Source: an uncultured Mediterraneibacter sp.
GTDB taxonomy: Bacteria; Bacillota; Clostridia; Lachnospirales; Lachnospiraceae
Assembly (NCBI GenBank): GCA_934309345.1
Contig: CAKRDD010000016.1
Location: forward strand, 1-64,000
Direction of reading: 5' to 3'
Length of the DNA stretch: 64,000 nucleotides
Shown: positions 43,433-52,809 of the stretch, piece by piece
How positions within the stretch are numbered: position 1 is the stretch's first letter
How the letters are laid out: each line of letters starts with the position of its first letter
Notes under the pieces: generated by a model
Seen by the model: only the letters and a program-made list of their open reading frames with translations
Databases searched by the model: none
What the model was told of the DNA's origin: nothing
Program-made: the position numbers and the translations under genes

Positions 43433-45559
43433 ATGCCACACATTCATGTATTAGACCAGATCACAATTGATAAGATTGCCGCAGGTGAAGTGATTGAGCG
43501 TCCTGCTTCAATTGTAAAGGAACTCGTTGAAAATGCGATTGATGCAGGATCAACTTCTGTAAAAATAGAGATCAAAGATGGGGGCATTTCCTTCATCCGT
43601 ATTACAGATAATGGCTGTGGCATTCCGCAGGATGAAGTGCAACGCGCTTTTCTGCGCCATTCTACAAGCAAGATTGAGACAGTGGAAGACCTGTCTCACA
43701 TCGCGTCTTTGGGATTTCGTGGAGAGGCTCTTTCAAGTATTGCAGCTGTTACCCAGACGGAACTGATCACAAAGACAGCCGATGCAGAGTTTGGTACCCG
43801 TTATGTCATTGAAGGTGGAAAAGAAGTATCCTTGGAAGATACCGGTACACCGAACGGAACAACCTTCCTCGTTCATCAGTTATTTTACAATGTTCCTGCC
43901 AGAAGAAAATTCTTAAAGACACCAATGACAGAAGCCGGACATGTGCAGGATCTCTTGATGCACCTTGCCCTGTCTCATCCGGAAGTTGCTTTTCAGTTTT
44001 TGAATAACGGACAGGAAAAACTGCGTACTTCCGGAAATGGAAAACTGAAAGATGTGATCTACAATGTCTATGGCCGTGACGTAGCGGCTAACCTGATTGA
44101 GATCGATTATGAGAAAAACGGAATCCATATCACAGGTTTTCTCGGCAAACCGATCATCACACGAGGAAATCGTAACTTTGAGAATTTCTTCGTAAACGGT
44201 CGTTATGTCAAAAGTGCAATGATCTCCAAATCCGTGGAAGACGCTTATCGTGATTTTGTAATGCAACACAAGTTTCCATTTGCAGTTCTGCATTTTCATC
44301 TGAGCGGAGAAAATGTAGATATCAATGTGCATCCGACAAAGATGGAGCTTCGCTTCTCACGACAGCAGGAGGTTTACAATACCGTCTTTGAGGCTGTACA
44401 CAGAACCCTGTTGGAACCGGAACTGATACAGAAAGCAGAGGTTCCTGATCCGGTAGAGCAACCGGAGAGACAAGCCGAAAGACCGGAGCGAGTGAAAAAG
44501 ACATTCACATCCGCTTCGACCAAAGATAAAGAGGATACCGGCAGTCCGTTTCTTCTTCGTCCGCGTAAGGAGAATGAAAAAGTAACAGCTGCGGAATTGA
44601 TCAAAGAATCCAGGGAAACGGTTAAGGATGATGTTCAAGATGAGGATTATTTTATCCGTAAGATGAAGGAGCGCGTACTTTCTTACCATAATCGTTCTTC
44701 TTCCGCCGAAGTCGCAGACCGGAAAGAGATTTTCCGTGCAGATGAACAGAAAGACAAGATTGCTGAACATGTTAAATACGCCGTTGAAGCAGCAGATAAG
44801 ACAGTTGCACCGGAAACAACGGCAACAGTTCAGAAGCCCGAACCAGCTGCTGAAACACAGACTGTTGCCACAAGTGCAGACACAACACCGGATTGTGAAG
44901 CAACTGATGCAAAACCAGATCCAGAAACAGGCACTCAGATGGATCTCTTTGAAGAAAATTTCTTAAAAAGAGATATCCGTGCAGAATATAAATTGATCGG
45001 CCAGGTCTTTGACACCTACTGGCTCGTAGAATTCAAAGATAATCTCTACATCATTGATCAGCATGCGGCTCATGAACGCGTCTTGTATGAGCGTACCTTG
45101 CGTGAAATGAAAAGCAGAGAATTTACTTCACAATATTTAAGTCCACCGATCATTTTAAGCTTATCCATGCAGGAAGCGCAGCTTCTGAATGAAAATATGG
45201 ACCGTTTTTCACGCATTGGGTTTGAGATTGAGCCATTTGGTGGGGAAGAATATGCAGTCCGTGCAGTACCTGACAATTTGTTCAGTATTGCCAAGAAAGA
45301 ACTTCTGATGGAGATGATCGATGATCTGACCGAAGGTCTTTCTACTTCTATGACACCGGAGCTGATCGATGAGAAGGTTGCATCCTTGTCCTGTAAGGCT
45401 GCTGTAAAGGGAAATAACCGTCTTTCTGCACAGGAAGTAGACAAACTGATCGGCGAACTCCTGACACTGGACAATCCATATCACTGCCCGCATGGACGAC
45501 CGACAATCATTGCCATGACAAAACGTGATCTGGAAAAGAAATTTAAACGAATTGTATAA
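43433..45559 (+). CDS. mutL: DNA mismatch repair protein MutL
   Basis: 708 residues. The GHKL ATPase has ELVENAIDAGS, DNGCGI, RHSTSK and GFRGEALSSI. A variable linker (about 335-510) is low-complexity and contains a QMDLFEE motif, likely a beta-clamp contact. The C-terminal domain holds the metal endonuclease motif DQHAAHERVLYE plus SCKAAVKGN and CPHGRP, so this is a nicking MutL as in Bacteria lacking MutH. SD AAGGGATG. It follows mutS by 16 nt. Confidence 0.96.
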   Translation: MPHIHVLDQITIDKIAAGEVIERPASIVKELVENAIDAGSTSVKIEIKDGGISFIRITDNGCGIPQDEVQRAFLRHSTSKIETVEDLSHIASLGFRGEALSSIAAVTQTELITKTADAEFGTRYVIEGGKEVSLEDTGTPNGTTFLVHQLFYNVPARRKFLKTPMTEAGHVQDLLMHLALSHPEVAFQFLNNGQEKLRTSGNGKLKDVIYNVYGRDVAANLIEIDYEKNGIHITGFLGKPIITRGNRNFENFFVNGRYVKSAMISKSVEDAYRDFVMQHKFPFAVLHFHLSGENVDINVHPTKMELRFSRQQEVYNTVFEAVHRTLLEPELIQKAEVPDPVEQPERQAERPERVKKTFTSASTKDKEDTGSPFLLRPRKENEKVTAAELIKESRETVKDDVQDEDYFIRKMKERVLSYHNRSSSAEVADRKEIFRADEQKDKIAEHVKYAVEAADKTVAPETTATVQKPEPAAETQTVATSADTTPDCEATDAKPDPETGTQMDLFEENFLKRDIRAEYKLIGQVFDTYWLVEFKDNLYIIDQHAAHERVLYERTLREMKSREFTSQYLSPPIILSLSMQEAQLLNENMDRFSRIGFEIEPFGGEEYAVRAVPDNLFSIAKKELLMEMIDDLTEGLSTSMTPELIDEKVASLSCKAAVKGNNRLSAQEVDKLIGELLTLDNPYHCPHGRPTIIAMTKRDLEKKFKRIV

Positions 45560-45579
45560 AAGGAATCGAGGAAATATAG

Positions 45580-46539
45580 ATGGAACAGACAAACAAACGC
45601 CCGCTTGTCATTCTGACCGGACCAACTGCTGTCGGGAAGACTGCTGCCTCCATCGGACTTGCCAAAGCGATCGGCGGAGAGATCATTTCTGCTGACTCTA
45701 TGCAGGTCTACAAGGAGATGGACATCGGCTCTGCCAAGATTCGTCCGGAAGAGATGGACGGTGTACCGCATCATCTGGTAGATGTTCTTGATCCGTCTGA
45801 GGATTTTAACGTTGTTCTCTTTCAGCAGATGGCAAAAGAAGCAATGGAAGGAATCTATCAGCGGGGACATATTCCGATCGTTGTCGGCGGAACAGGATTC
45901 TATATTCAGGCATTACTTTACGACATTGATTTCACAGAAAATAATGCCGATACTGCTTATCGGGAAGAATTAGAAGCACTTGCCAAAACCCAGGGTGCAG
46001 AATATCTTCATGAAATGCTTGAAAAAGTAGACCCGGAATCTGCGGAACAGATTCATTTTCATAATGTAAAACGTGTGATCCGTGCGCTGGAATATTATCA
46101 GCAGACCGGACAGAAGATTTCTGAGCACAATGAGACGGAACGTGAGAAAGCATCTGCTTATAACTCTGCGTATTTCGTGCTGACAGATGATCGTAAGATT
46201 CTCTATGACCGGATTGATCAACGTGTTGATCTGATGATGCAGGAAGGACTTCTTGAGGAAGTCAATGCATTAAGATTGCGCGGACTTAAAAGAGAAAGTG
46301 TTGCGATGCAGGGACTTGGATACAAAGAACTGTTTGGTTATTTTGAAGGAGAGTATCCTCTGGAAGAAGCCGTACGCATTATTAAGAGAGACACAAGACA
46401 TTTTGCCAAGCGGCAGCTGACCTGGTTTCGAAGAGAACGAGATGTCATCTGGCTTGATAAAAGTGAGATTGGAAGAGAAGATAAACAACTGATCCAACAG
46501 ATGCTCACTGTTTTAAAGGAAAAAGAAATCATTCATTAG
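45580..46539 (+). CDS. miaA: tRNA dimethylallyltransferase
   Basis: 319 residues. It transfers a dimethylallyl group to A37 of tRNAs reading UNN codons, the substrate step for MiaB. The P-loop is LTGPTAVGKTAASIGLAK, followed by IISADSMQVYKEMDIGSAK with the catalytic Asp. GGTGFYIQALLYD and RDTRHFAKRQLTWFRR are further signatures. It follows mutL by 20 nt. Confidence 0.96.
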   Translation: MEQTNKRPLVILTGPTAVGKTAASIGLAKAIGGEIISADSMQVYKEMDIGSAKIRPEEMDGVPHHLVDVLDPSEDFNVVLFQQMAKEAMEGIYQRGHIPIVVGGTGFYIQALLYDIDFTENNADTAYREELEALAKTQGAEYLHEMLEKVDPESAEQIHFHNVKRVIRALEYYQQTGQKISEHNETEREKASAYNSAYFVLTDDRKILYDRIDQRVDLMMQEGLLEEVNALRLRGLKRESVAMQGLGYKELFGYFEGEYPLEEAVRIIKRDTRHFAKRQLTWFRRERDVIWLDKSEIGREDKQLIQQMLTVLKEKEIIH

Positions 46540-46547
46540 GACATCAG

Positions 46548-46573
46548 GCTGCATTTAGATAAAATGCAGCTTT
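46548..46573 (+). terminator. weak terminator after miaA
   Basis: A 9-bp stem GCTGCATTT/AAATGCAGC with a short loop and only TTT after it. Confidence 0.45.
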
Positions 46574-46621
46574 GCCATGTAAATCAAACGATAAAAAACT
46601 TAAAAAGAAAGAAGAAGAAAA

Positions 46622-47935
46622 ATGAATACACCAACTACAAAAACAATTTACGAACAGCTTGGAATCAGCAAAGAAGTCTGGGCGTTCGGACAGAAGACAG
46701 AGGAGAAATTAAAAGAGCGATTTGAGGAATTTGACAGAAACGCTGAATACAATCAGTTAAAAGTAATTCATGCCATGCAGGAAAACCGCGTAAGTGAAGG
46801 ATGCTTTAACTATGTAAGCGGATATGGATACAATGATCAGGGAAGAGATACTTTAGAGGATGTCTATGCCTCTGTTTTTCATACAGAAGCTGCACTCGTA
46901 CGTCCGCAGATCACTTGCGGAACACATGCGCTTGCGCTTGCACTTGCAGCGAATCTTCGCCCCGGAGACACACTGTTATCTCCGGTCGGAAAACCATATG
47001 ATACACTTGAAGAAGTAATCGGAATCCGTCCATCTAACGGCTCTCTTGCAGAATATGGAATCTCCTATAAACAGGTAGAACTTCTGGAAGATGGATATTT
47101 TGATTATCCTGCGATTGAAAAAGCTCTGGAAGATAAAACAATCAAACTGGCAACGATCCAGCGTTCCAAAGGATACCAGACACGCCCAAGCTACTCTGTA
47201 GAAAAAATCGGCGAACTGATCGCATTTATCAAAGAGCGTCGCCCGGATGTCATCTGTATGGTAGATAACTGTTACGGTGAATTCGTTGAGCGTATTGAGC
47301 CAAGTGATGTCGGTGCAGACATGATCGTCGGTTCTCTGATCAAAAATCCGGGTGGCGGACTTGCCCCAATCGGTGGATATGTTGCCGGAAGAGCTGATCT
47401 GATCGAAAACTGTGCTTATCGTCTGACTTCTCCGGGACTCGGTAAAGAAGTCGGTGCTACACTTGGTGTTACACAGTCCTTCTATCAGGGATTCTTCCTT
47501 GCACCAACTGTTGTATGCGGTGCTTTAAAGGGTGCTACTTTTGCAGCAAATATCTACGAAGCTTTAGGATATCCGGTAATTCCGAACGGTTCTGAATCCC
47601 GTCATGATATCATCCAGGCGGTTACACTTGGATCAGCAGAAGGTGTTATTGCATTCTGTAAGGGAATTCAGGCAGCTGCTCCGGTAGACAGTTATGTAAG
47701 CCCGGAACCATGGGCAATGCCGGGATATGACAGCGATGTGATCATGGCAGCTGGTGCTTTCGTTCAGGGTTCTTCCATTGAATTAAGTGCAGACGGACCA
47801 GTAAAACCTCCATACGCTGTTTATTTCCAGGGTGGACTCACATGGTATCATGCAAAACTTGGTATTCTCAAATCACTGCAGAGCGTTATTGATGCAGGCG
47901 TTCTTTCTATCGAGCGTGTGAGAGAACTTCTGTAA
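46622..47935 (+). CDS. YnbB-like PLP protein (methionine gamma-lyase family, 'aluminium resistance')
   Basis: 437 residues, fold-type I PLP enzyme of the YnbB group. The cofactor lysine is in GSLIKNPGGGLAPIGGYVAG near residue 241. VDNCYGEFVE holds the Asp that contacts the pyridine nitrogen. It is often found after miaA or with mutSL in Clostridia and Bacilli. Annotated as aluminium-resistance or cystathionine beta-lyase-like protein; the reaction is not established. SD is AAGAAAGAAGAA, weak. Confidence 0.88.
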   Translation: MNTPTTKTIYEQLGISKEVWAFGQKTEEKLKERFEEFDRNAEYNQLKVIHAMQENRVSEGCFNYVSGYGYNDQGRDTLEDVYASVFHTEAALVRPQITCGTHALALALAANLRPGDTLLSPVGKPYDTLEEVIGIRPSNGSLAEYGISYKQVELLEDGYFDYPAIEKALEDKTIKLATIQRSKGYQTRPSYSVEKIGELIAFIKERRPDVICMVDNCYGEFVERIEPSDVGADMIVGSLIKNPGGGLAPIGGYVAGRADLIENCAYRLTSPGLGKEVGATLGVTQSFYQGFFLAPTVVCGALKGATFAANIYEALGYPVIPNGSESRHDIIQAVTLGSAEGVIAFCKGIQAAAPVDSYVSPEPWAMPGYDSDVIMAAGAFVQGSSIELSADGPVKPPYAVYFQGGLTWYHAKLGILKSLQSVIDAGVLSIERVRELL

Positions 47936-47941
47936 AACAAT

Positions 47942-47965
47942 TTTTCGAGAGAATTCTATCGAAAA
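47942..47965. repeat. near-perfect 24-nt palindrome
   Basis: TTTTCGA-G-AGAATTCT-A-TCGAAAA: perfect but for one opposing pair. It lies just after the YnbB-like gene and 6 nt before the next promoter; it could be a terminator-type hairpin without T-tail, or an operator. Confidence 0.45.
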
Positions 47966-47970
47966 TTCAG

Positions 47971-47999
47971 TTGAGTTGAATGAATTGTTATGTTAAAAT
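47971..47999 (+). promoter_or_regulatory. promoter of the flavoprotein gene
   Basis: TTGAGT (47971-47976), 17-bp spacer, TAAAAT (47994-47999) with TGt before it. Confidence 0.55.
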
Positions 48000-48045
48000 T
48001 CAGACAGATGTAATCTGCTAAGAAAGTAAGAGGATATGAATTTTA

Positions 48046-49266
48046 ATGAACACAATTGCAATTATAGGTGGCGGTGCATCAGGAATGATGGCCGCCATTT
48101 TCGCTGCCAGAAAAGGAGCGAGAGTTCTCCTTCTGGAGCAAAATGATAGATTGGGAAAGAAAATATTAGTGACAGGAAATGGCCGGTGTAATTATACAAA
48201 CACTTACCAGGACGCTTCCTGTTATCGTTCGGAGCAACCTGACTTTATCACGCGGGTACTGGATCAGTTTCCGGCAGAAAAAGTCATTGCTTTTTTCCGA
48301 GAACTTGGAATCTATCCAAAAGACAGAAATGGATATCTGTATCCATTCTCCGATCAGGCAAGCGCAGTCCGTGATGTTTTGGAACAAGAAGTTTACCGTC
48401 TTGGAATTGATGTGCGTACAGAGACTTCCTGCACCGGAATACAGAAAACAAAAGAGCGATTTTTCCTGCAGACCTCACAGGGTTCATTGACCGTAGATCA
48501 GGTGATTCTCTGCAATGGATCAAAAGCCGCACCTTCCACCGGTTCTGACGGTTCCGGATACGCTTTAGCCAAACAGCTTGGACATCAGATAATTCCTGTA
48601 CTTCCCGCTCTTTGTGCTTTACATTGTACCGGAAAGCATTTCCGTGCAATTGCAGGCGTTCGTGCACAGGGAAAAGTTTCGTTGTTTGTTGACGGTGAAT
48701 TAACTGCTGCCGATACCGGTGAACTCCAATTGACCGCCTACGGAATCTCCGGAATTCCGGTATTCCAGATCAGCCGCTATGCATCGAAAGCATTATATGA
48801 GCAGAAGGAAGTTGTTGCCATGCTGGATTTTCTTCCAGAATATTCGGTTGATGAAGTAAAAATTCTTCTGAAAGAACGTGCCAACCGCCAGCCGGAAAAA
48901 ACAGCAGAACAGTTCTTTACCGGCCTGTTTCATGAAAAATTGGCCGCTGTATGGCTGAAATTTACCAAGATCAAGAAAGAGAAGCTATGCGGCGACTTTA
49001 CAGATGCAGATATTCAGAGGCTGTCATGGATGATCAAGGAATTCAAATCACCTGTAATTAAGACAAATTCTTATGAACAGGCACAGATCTGCTGTGGCGG
49101 CGTTGATACGACACAGATTAATCCAGAAACAATGGAATCCAGACTTGTTCCCGGGCTTTATTTTGCCGGAGAACTGATCGATGTAGATGCAATCTGTGGT
49201 GGGTATAATCTCACCTGGGCGTGGGCAAGCGGTTATGTTGCCGGACAGTCTGCCGCATCTGCATAA
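48046..49266 (+). CDS. NAD(P)/FAD-dependent oxidoreductase, HI0933 family
   Basis: 406 residues. The N-terminal dinucleotide motif is IIGGGASGMMAAIFAARKGA, followed by the family hallmark RLGKKILVTGNGRCNYTN. An inserted beta-barrel domain sits in the middle. The C-terminal FAD-contact segment has FAGELIDVDAICGGYNLTWA. HI0933/YhiN-type flavoproteins include BaiN, implicated in bile acid conversion in a gut Clostridium, but most are uncharacterised. I give no substrate. Confidence 0.85.
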   Translation: MNTIAIIGGGASGMMAAIFAARKGARVLLLEQNDRLGKKILVTGNGRCNYTNTYQDASCYRSEQPDFITRVLDQFPAEKVIAFFRELGIYPKDRNGYLYPFSDQASAVRDVLEQEVYRLGIDVRTETSCTGIQKTKERFFLQTSQGSLTVDQVILCNGSKAAPSTGSDGSGYALAKQLGHQIIPVLPALCALHCTGKHFRAIAGVRAQGKVSLFVDGELTAADTGELQLTAYGISGIPVFQISRYASKALYEQKEVVAMLDFLPEYSVDEVKILLKERANRQPEKTAEQFFTGLFHEKLAAVWLKFTKIKKEKLCGDFTDADIQRLSWMIKEFKSPVIKTNSYEQAQICCGGVDTTQINPETMESRLVPGLYFAGELIDVDAICGGYNLTWAWASGYVAGQSAASA

Positions 49267-49343
49267 TTGCCTGCTGCTAACTTGTAACCAATATCCGGAT
49301 GATATACTTTAATATTAGATTTCCTGAAAGAAAGGATAGATAA

Positions 49344-50939
49344 ATGATACGAATTAATCAGCTGAAACTGCAGATTCCACACACGGAAGAAGCTCTTGAA
49401 AAGAAGATACAAAAGACACTTCATCTAAAGAATGGGGATTCTTTTACTTATCGGATTCACCGTCAGTCATTAGACGCACGCAGAAAACCCGAGTTGTTCT
49501 ATGTGTATACGGTTGATGTCACTGTTTCCAATGAGAATGCTGTTTTAAAGCATTGTAAAGGAAACATCCAGAAAGTAGAAGAGAAGCATTACCAGATTCC
49601 ATCTCACGGAACAGAGAGTCTGAATGCCCGTCCGGTTGTCATCGGCAGCGGTCCTGCCGGACTATTCTGCGCTTATCTGCTCGCACTGGAAGGATACCGT
49701 CCTTTGGTTCTTGAACGTGGTGCCTGTGTAGAAGAACGTAAGAAGGATGTGGATCGTTTCTGGGAGACCGGTGTGCTTGACCCTTCTTCCAATGTCCAGT
49801 TCGGTGAAGGCGGCGCTGGTACATTTTCAGATGGAAAGTTAAATACACTTGTAAAAGATAAGACAGGACGTAACCGCTTTGTACTTGAAACTTTCGTAAA
49901 ATTTGGAGCTGACGAAGACATTTTATATGCGCATAAGCCGCATATCGGTACAGATGTCCTGATTGATGTTGTGAGCCAGATGCGTCAGGAGATCATTTCG
50001 CTTGGCGGTGAATTCTGTTTTCATACACAGGTCACAGATGTTGATCTGACATCAAAAACACTGAAAATTGTTCACCTCTCAGAGAATTCCGCAGAAGAAG
50101 AAGTATCTGCCGGAGCAGCCGTTTTTGCGATCGGTCACAGCGCCCGTGATACATTTGAAATGCTTTATAAGCATCAGATTCCGATGCGCACAAAATCATT
50201 TGCCGTCGGAATCCGTATCGAACACCCACAAACATTGATCGATCATTCTCAATATGGAAGAGATCGGGGAAATGATCTTCCGGCAGCAGCATATAAACTG
50301 ACCGAGAACTTGGACAATGGAAGAGGAGTCTATACTTTCTGTATGTGCCCGGGCGGATATGTTGTAAATGCTTCTTCTGAAGAGCATCGTCTTGCAGTCA
50401 ATGGAATGAGCTATCATGACCGTGCCGGAGAAAATGCAAACAGTGCTGTAATCGTCACAGTTACTCCGGACGACTTTGCTTCTGACCATCCGCTTGCCGG
50501 AATTTCTTTCCAGCGCAGCTTAGAAGAAAAAGCTTATCAGGCAGGACAGGGAAGAGTTCCTGTTCAACGTTTTGGTGACTTTAAAGAAAATCAGATCACA
50601 ACTTCTTATGGTAAGGTTCATTCTTGCATGAAAGGGGCTTCTGTCTTTGGGGATGTACGCGGTATCTTTCCGGAAGAAATCGCACAGTCGCTTGAGGATG
50701 GAATCACAGCAATGGATCATAAGATTCATGGATTTGCAGATAATGATGCATTATTATCCGGTGTGGAGAGCCGAACTTCTTCCCCTGTAAGAATTGAAAG
50801 GGATGAGAACTTTGTCTGTGCTTCCTGTGACTGGATCTATCCATGTGGCGAAGGGGCCGGATATGCCGGTGGAATCACTTCCGCAGCGATGGACGGAATG
50901 AAGGTCGCCGAGGCAATCATTCAAAAATATAAATCTTAA
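49344..50939 (+). CDS. FAD-dependent oxidoreductase (uncharacterised dehydrogenase family)
   Basis: 531 residues. An N-terminal domain of about 90 residues (FTYRIHRQSLDARRKPELFY) precedes the FAD site VVIGSGPAGLFCAYLLALEG. Further conserved segments are NVQFGEGGAGTFSDGKLNT, CPGGYVVNASSE and GEGAGYAGGITSAAMDG. This is the widespread uncharacterised FAD-dependent dehydrogenase family of Firmicutes. It follows the HI0933-type gene by 77 nt; joint function is unproven. SD AAAGGA. Confidence 0.83.
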   Translation: MIRINQLKLQIPHTEEALEKKIQKTLHLKNGDSFTYRIHRQSLDARRKPELFYVYTVDVTVSNENAVLKHCKGNIQKVEEKHYQIPSHGTESLNARPVVIGSGPAGLFCAYLLALEGYRPLVLERGACVEERKKDVDRFWETGVLDPSSNVQFGEGGAGTFSDGKLNTLVKDKTGRNRFVLETFVKFGADEDILYAHKPHIGTDVLIDVVSQMRQEIISLGGEFCFHTQVTDVDLTSKTLKIVHLSENSAEEEVSAGAAVFAIGHSARDTFEMLYKHQIPMRTKSFAVGIRIEHPQTLIDHSQYGRDRGNDLPAAAYKLTENLDNGRGVYTFCMCPGGYVVNASSEEHRLAVNGMSYHDRAGENANSAVIVTVTPDDFASDHPLAGISFQRSLEEKAYQAGQGRVPVQRFGDFKENQITTSYGKVHSCMKGASVFGDVRGIFPEEIAQSLEDGITAMDHKIHGFADNDALLSGVESRTSSPVRIERDENFVCASCDWIYPCGEGAGYAGGITSAAMDGMKVAEAIIQKYKS

Positions 50940-50995
50940 TCCTTTATGAAATTTGTGGTTTTTTGATATCTTCTCTATACACTTTTTTGAAACTG

Positions 50996-51004
50996 TGCTA
51001 AAAT
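50996..51004 (+). promoter_or_regulatory. extended -10 promoter before radC
   Basis: TGCTAAAAT: TGn element with TAAAAT (50999-51004); no good -35 is visible. Confidence 0.4.
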
Positions 51005-51033
51005 GAATCGTTGTATTATGTCATCGCAGTGAT

Positions 51034-51765
51034 ATGATTAACATGGAAAATAGAAATACAGAAACAATCAAAATGATGTATCTTGAAGACCGTCCTTATG
51101 AAAAATGTGAGCAGTACGGTGCAGAACATCTGACAGATGTGGAACTTTTAGCTGTTTTACTTCGTACCGGAACGAAAGGGGAGAATTCGCTCCGACTTGC
51201 CCAGAAGATTCTGCATCCACCATTTGGCTCTGAAGGACTTCTCAGCATCCCACAGTGGTCTATGGAACAACTGCTGAAGATCAAAGGAATCGGAAAGGTA
51301 AAATCCATCCAGATTCTTTGTCTGGCAGAACTTGCAAGACGTATGGCGAAAGCAGAAGCCTCACTGGGATTGGATTTTTCCTCTCCGGACAGTATTGCAC
51401 GTTATTATATGGAAGATCTTCGGCATAAGAAACGGGAAATAATGAAGCTTTTGCTTCTGAATACCAGATCCAGGCTGATCAGTGAGATGGATGTTTCAAC
51501 AGGAACCATAAATTCCACACTTGTTTCTCCACGAGAACTGTTTGTGGAAGCTTTGCAGAAGAATGCTGTATCCATTATTCTTTTGCATAATCATCCGAGT
51601 GGAGATCCGACACCAAGCAAAGAAGATCTTCTGACAACCCGGCGCATCCGTGAAGCAGGGGTTTTGATCGGTATAGAACTTCTCGATCACATCATTATTG
51701 GAGATAATTGTTATTTCAGTTTAAGGGAGAAAGGATTCTTTTCTCAAGAATCTGCAAATAGATAA
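51034..51765 (+). CDS. radC: RadC family JAMM protein
   Basis: 243 residues. An N-terminal helix-hairpin-helix part has LTDVELLAVLLRTG and IKGIGKVKSIQI. The C-terminal JAMM metalloprotease-like domain has the motif HNHPSGDPTPSKED. The name RadC is historical; no repair role is established. In Firmicutes it typically sits just before mreB, as here (18 nt gap). Start choice between ATG 51034 and 51043 is open since no clear SD is present. Confidence 0.93.
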   Translation: MINMENRNTETIKMMYLEDRPYEKCEQYGAEHLTDVELLAVLLRTGTKGENSLRLAQKILHPPFGSEGLLSIPQWSMEQLLKIKGIGKVKSIQILCLAELARRMAKAEASLGLDFSSPDSIARYYMEDLRHKKREIMKLLLLNTRSRLISEMDVSTGTINSTLVSPRELFVEALQKNAVSIILLHNHPSGDPTPSKEDLLTTRRIREAGVLIGIELLDHIIIGDNCYFSLREKGFFSQESANR

Positions 51766-51782
51766 GGGGATGGGGTGTATTT

Positions 51783-52808
51783 ATGGCCAGGAATGTATAT
51801 GGGTTAGATCTTGGAACTTATGATATCAAGATTTTTGATAAGAAAAAAGACCGCATATGGCATGCCAAGAATGTAATTGCCATGAAAGATAAAAAATATA
51901 TTTTTTCTGTCGGAGACGATGCTTATGAGATGTATGAAAAGGCTCCGGGAAATATACAGATCATATTTCCGATGAAGAATGGTGTCATTGCCCGTTTTGA
52001 TGACATGCAATATCTTCTCGGAGATCTTTTGAAGGAAGAGCGTCCGTTTATCCGTGGGGCAGAATATGTGATCGCTGTTCCTACAGATGTCACAGAAGTA
52101 GAAAAGAAGGCTTTCTATGATCTTGTGCTTCATTCTGAAGCGAAAGCAAAATCAGTAAGAATTGTAGAGCGCGGTCTTGCAGACGGACTTGGACTTGGGA
52201 TTGATGTTCTGGAAGAACCAGGAGCTTTTATCGCCAATTTAGGTGGAGGAACAACAGAACTTTCCGTTCTTTCCTACGGTGGTATTGTTATGAACCGTCT
52301 GCTTAAGATCGGTGGCGAACAGCTGGATAGTGCAATTGCCAATCTTGTCCGTCATTCTAAAGATTTTATAATTGGCCGTCCGACTGCCGAACGGCTGCGA
52401 AAAGAATTTGGAGTTTTTGACCAGTCCACCGGAAGTACTCTTACTGTATACGGCAGAGATATGATGCGCGGCGGTCCGTCGCACATTGACATTCCAATCA
52501 GTCTTGTACGGGCAGCGATCAAAGAACCTTTGAGAGAATGTGTACAGGCCATTCATTCCATGCTCGACCGTACGCCTCCCGATGTCCGGAGAAATATTAA
52601 TAAAAACGGGATTTATATTACTGGAGGACTTGCTAATCTGCGAGGGATTTCTACTTATCTGGAAGAAAGTATCGGTCTGCCGGTTCACATGAAAACAGAC
52701 CCTGAACTCTGTGCCGTCAAAGGTCTGCAGAGGATCATACTGAATAAGACCTTGTATAGAAAATTAAGTTACTCCATGTTAGACGAAGATTATAGGTGGT
52801 TAAGATAA
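51783..52808 (+). CDS. mreB: MreB-like actin homologue (divergent)
   Basis: 341 residues, cytoplasmic actin-fold filament protein that positions the elongasome. The phosphate-1 motif is GLDLGTYDIKIF. The phosphate-2 motif reads ANLGGGTTELSVLSYGG, with Asn in place of the usual Asp of DIGGGT. VEKKAFYD retains the conserved Glu region. GGLANLRG is the adenosine motif. It is clearly diverged from canonical MreB, which raises the question whether it hydrolyses ATP normally. It is followed directly by mreC and mreD. Confidence 0.9.
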   Translation: MARNVYGLDLGTYDIKIFDKKKDRIWHAKNVIAMKDKKYIFSVGDDAYEMYEKAPGNIQIIFPMKNGVIARFDDMQYLLGDLLKEERPFIRGAEYVIAVPTDVTEVEKKAFYDLVLHSEAKAKSVRIVERGLADGLGLGIDVLEEPGAFIANLGGGTTELSVLSYGGIVMNRLLKIGGEQLDSAIANLVRHSKDFIIGRPTAERLRKEFGVFDQSTGSTLTVYGRDMMRGGPSHIDIPISLVRAAIKEPLRECVQAIHSMLDRTPPDVRRNINKNGIYITGGLANLRGISTYLEESIGLPVHMKTDPELCAVKGLQRIILNKTLYRKLSYSMLDEDYRWLR

Positions 52809-52809
52809 T

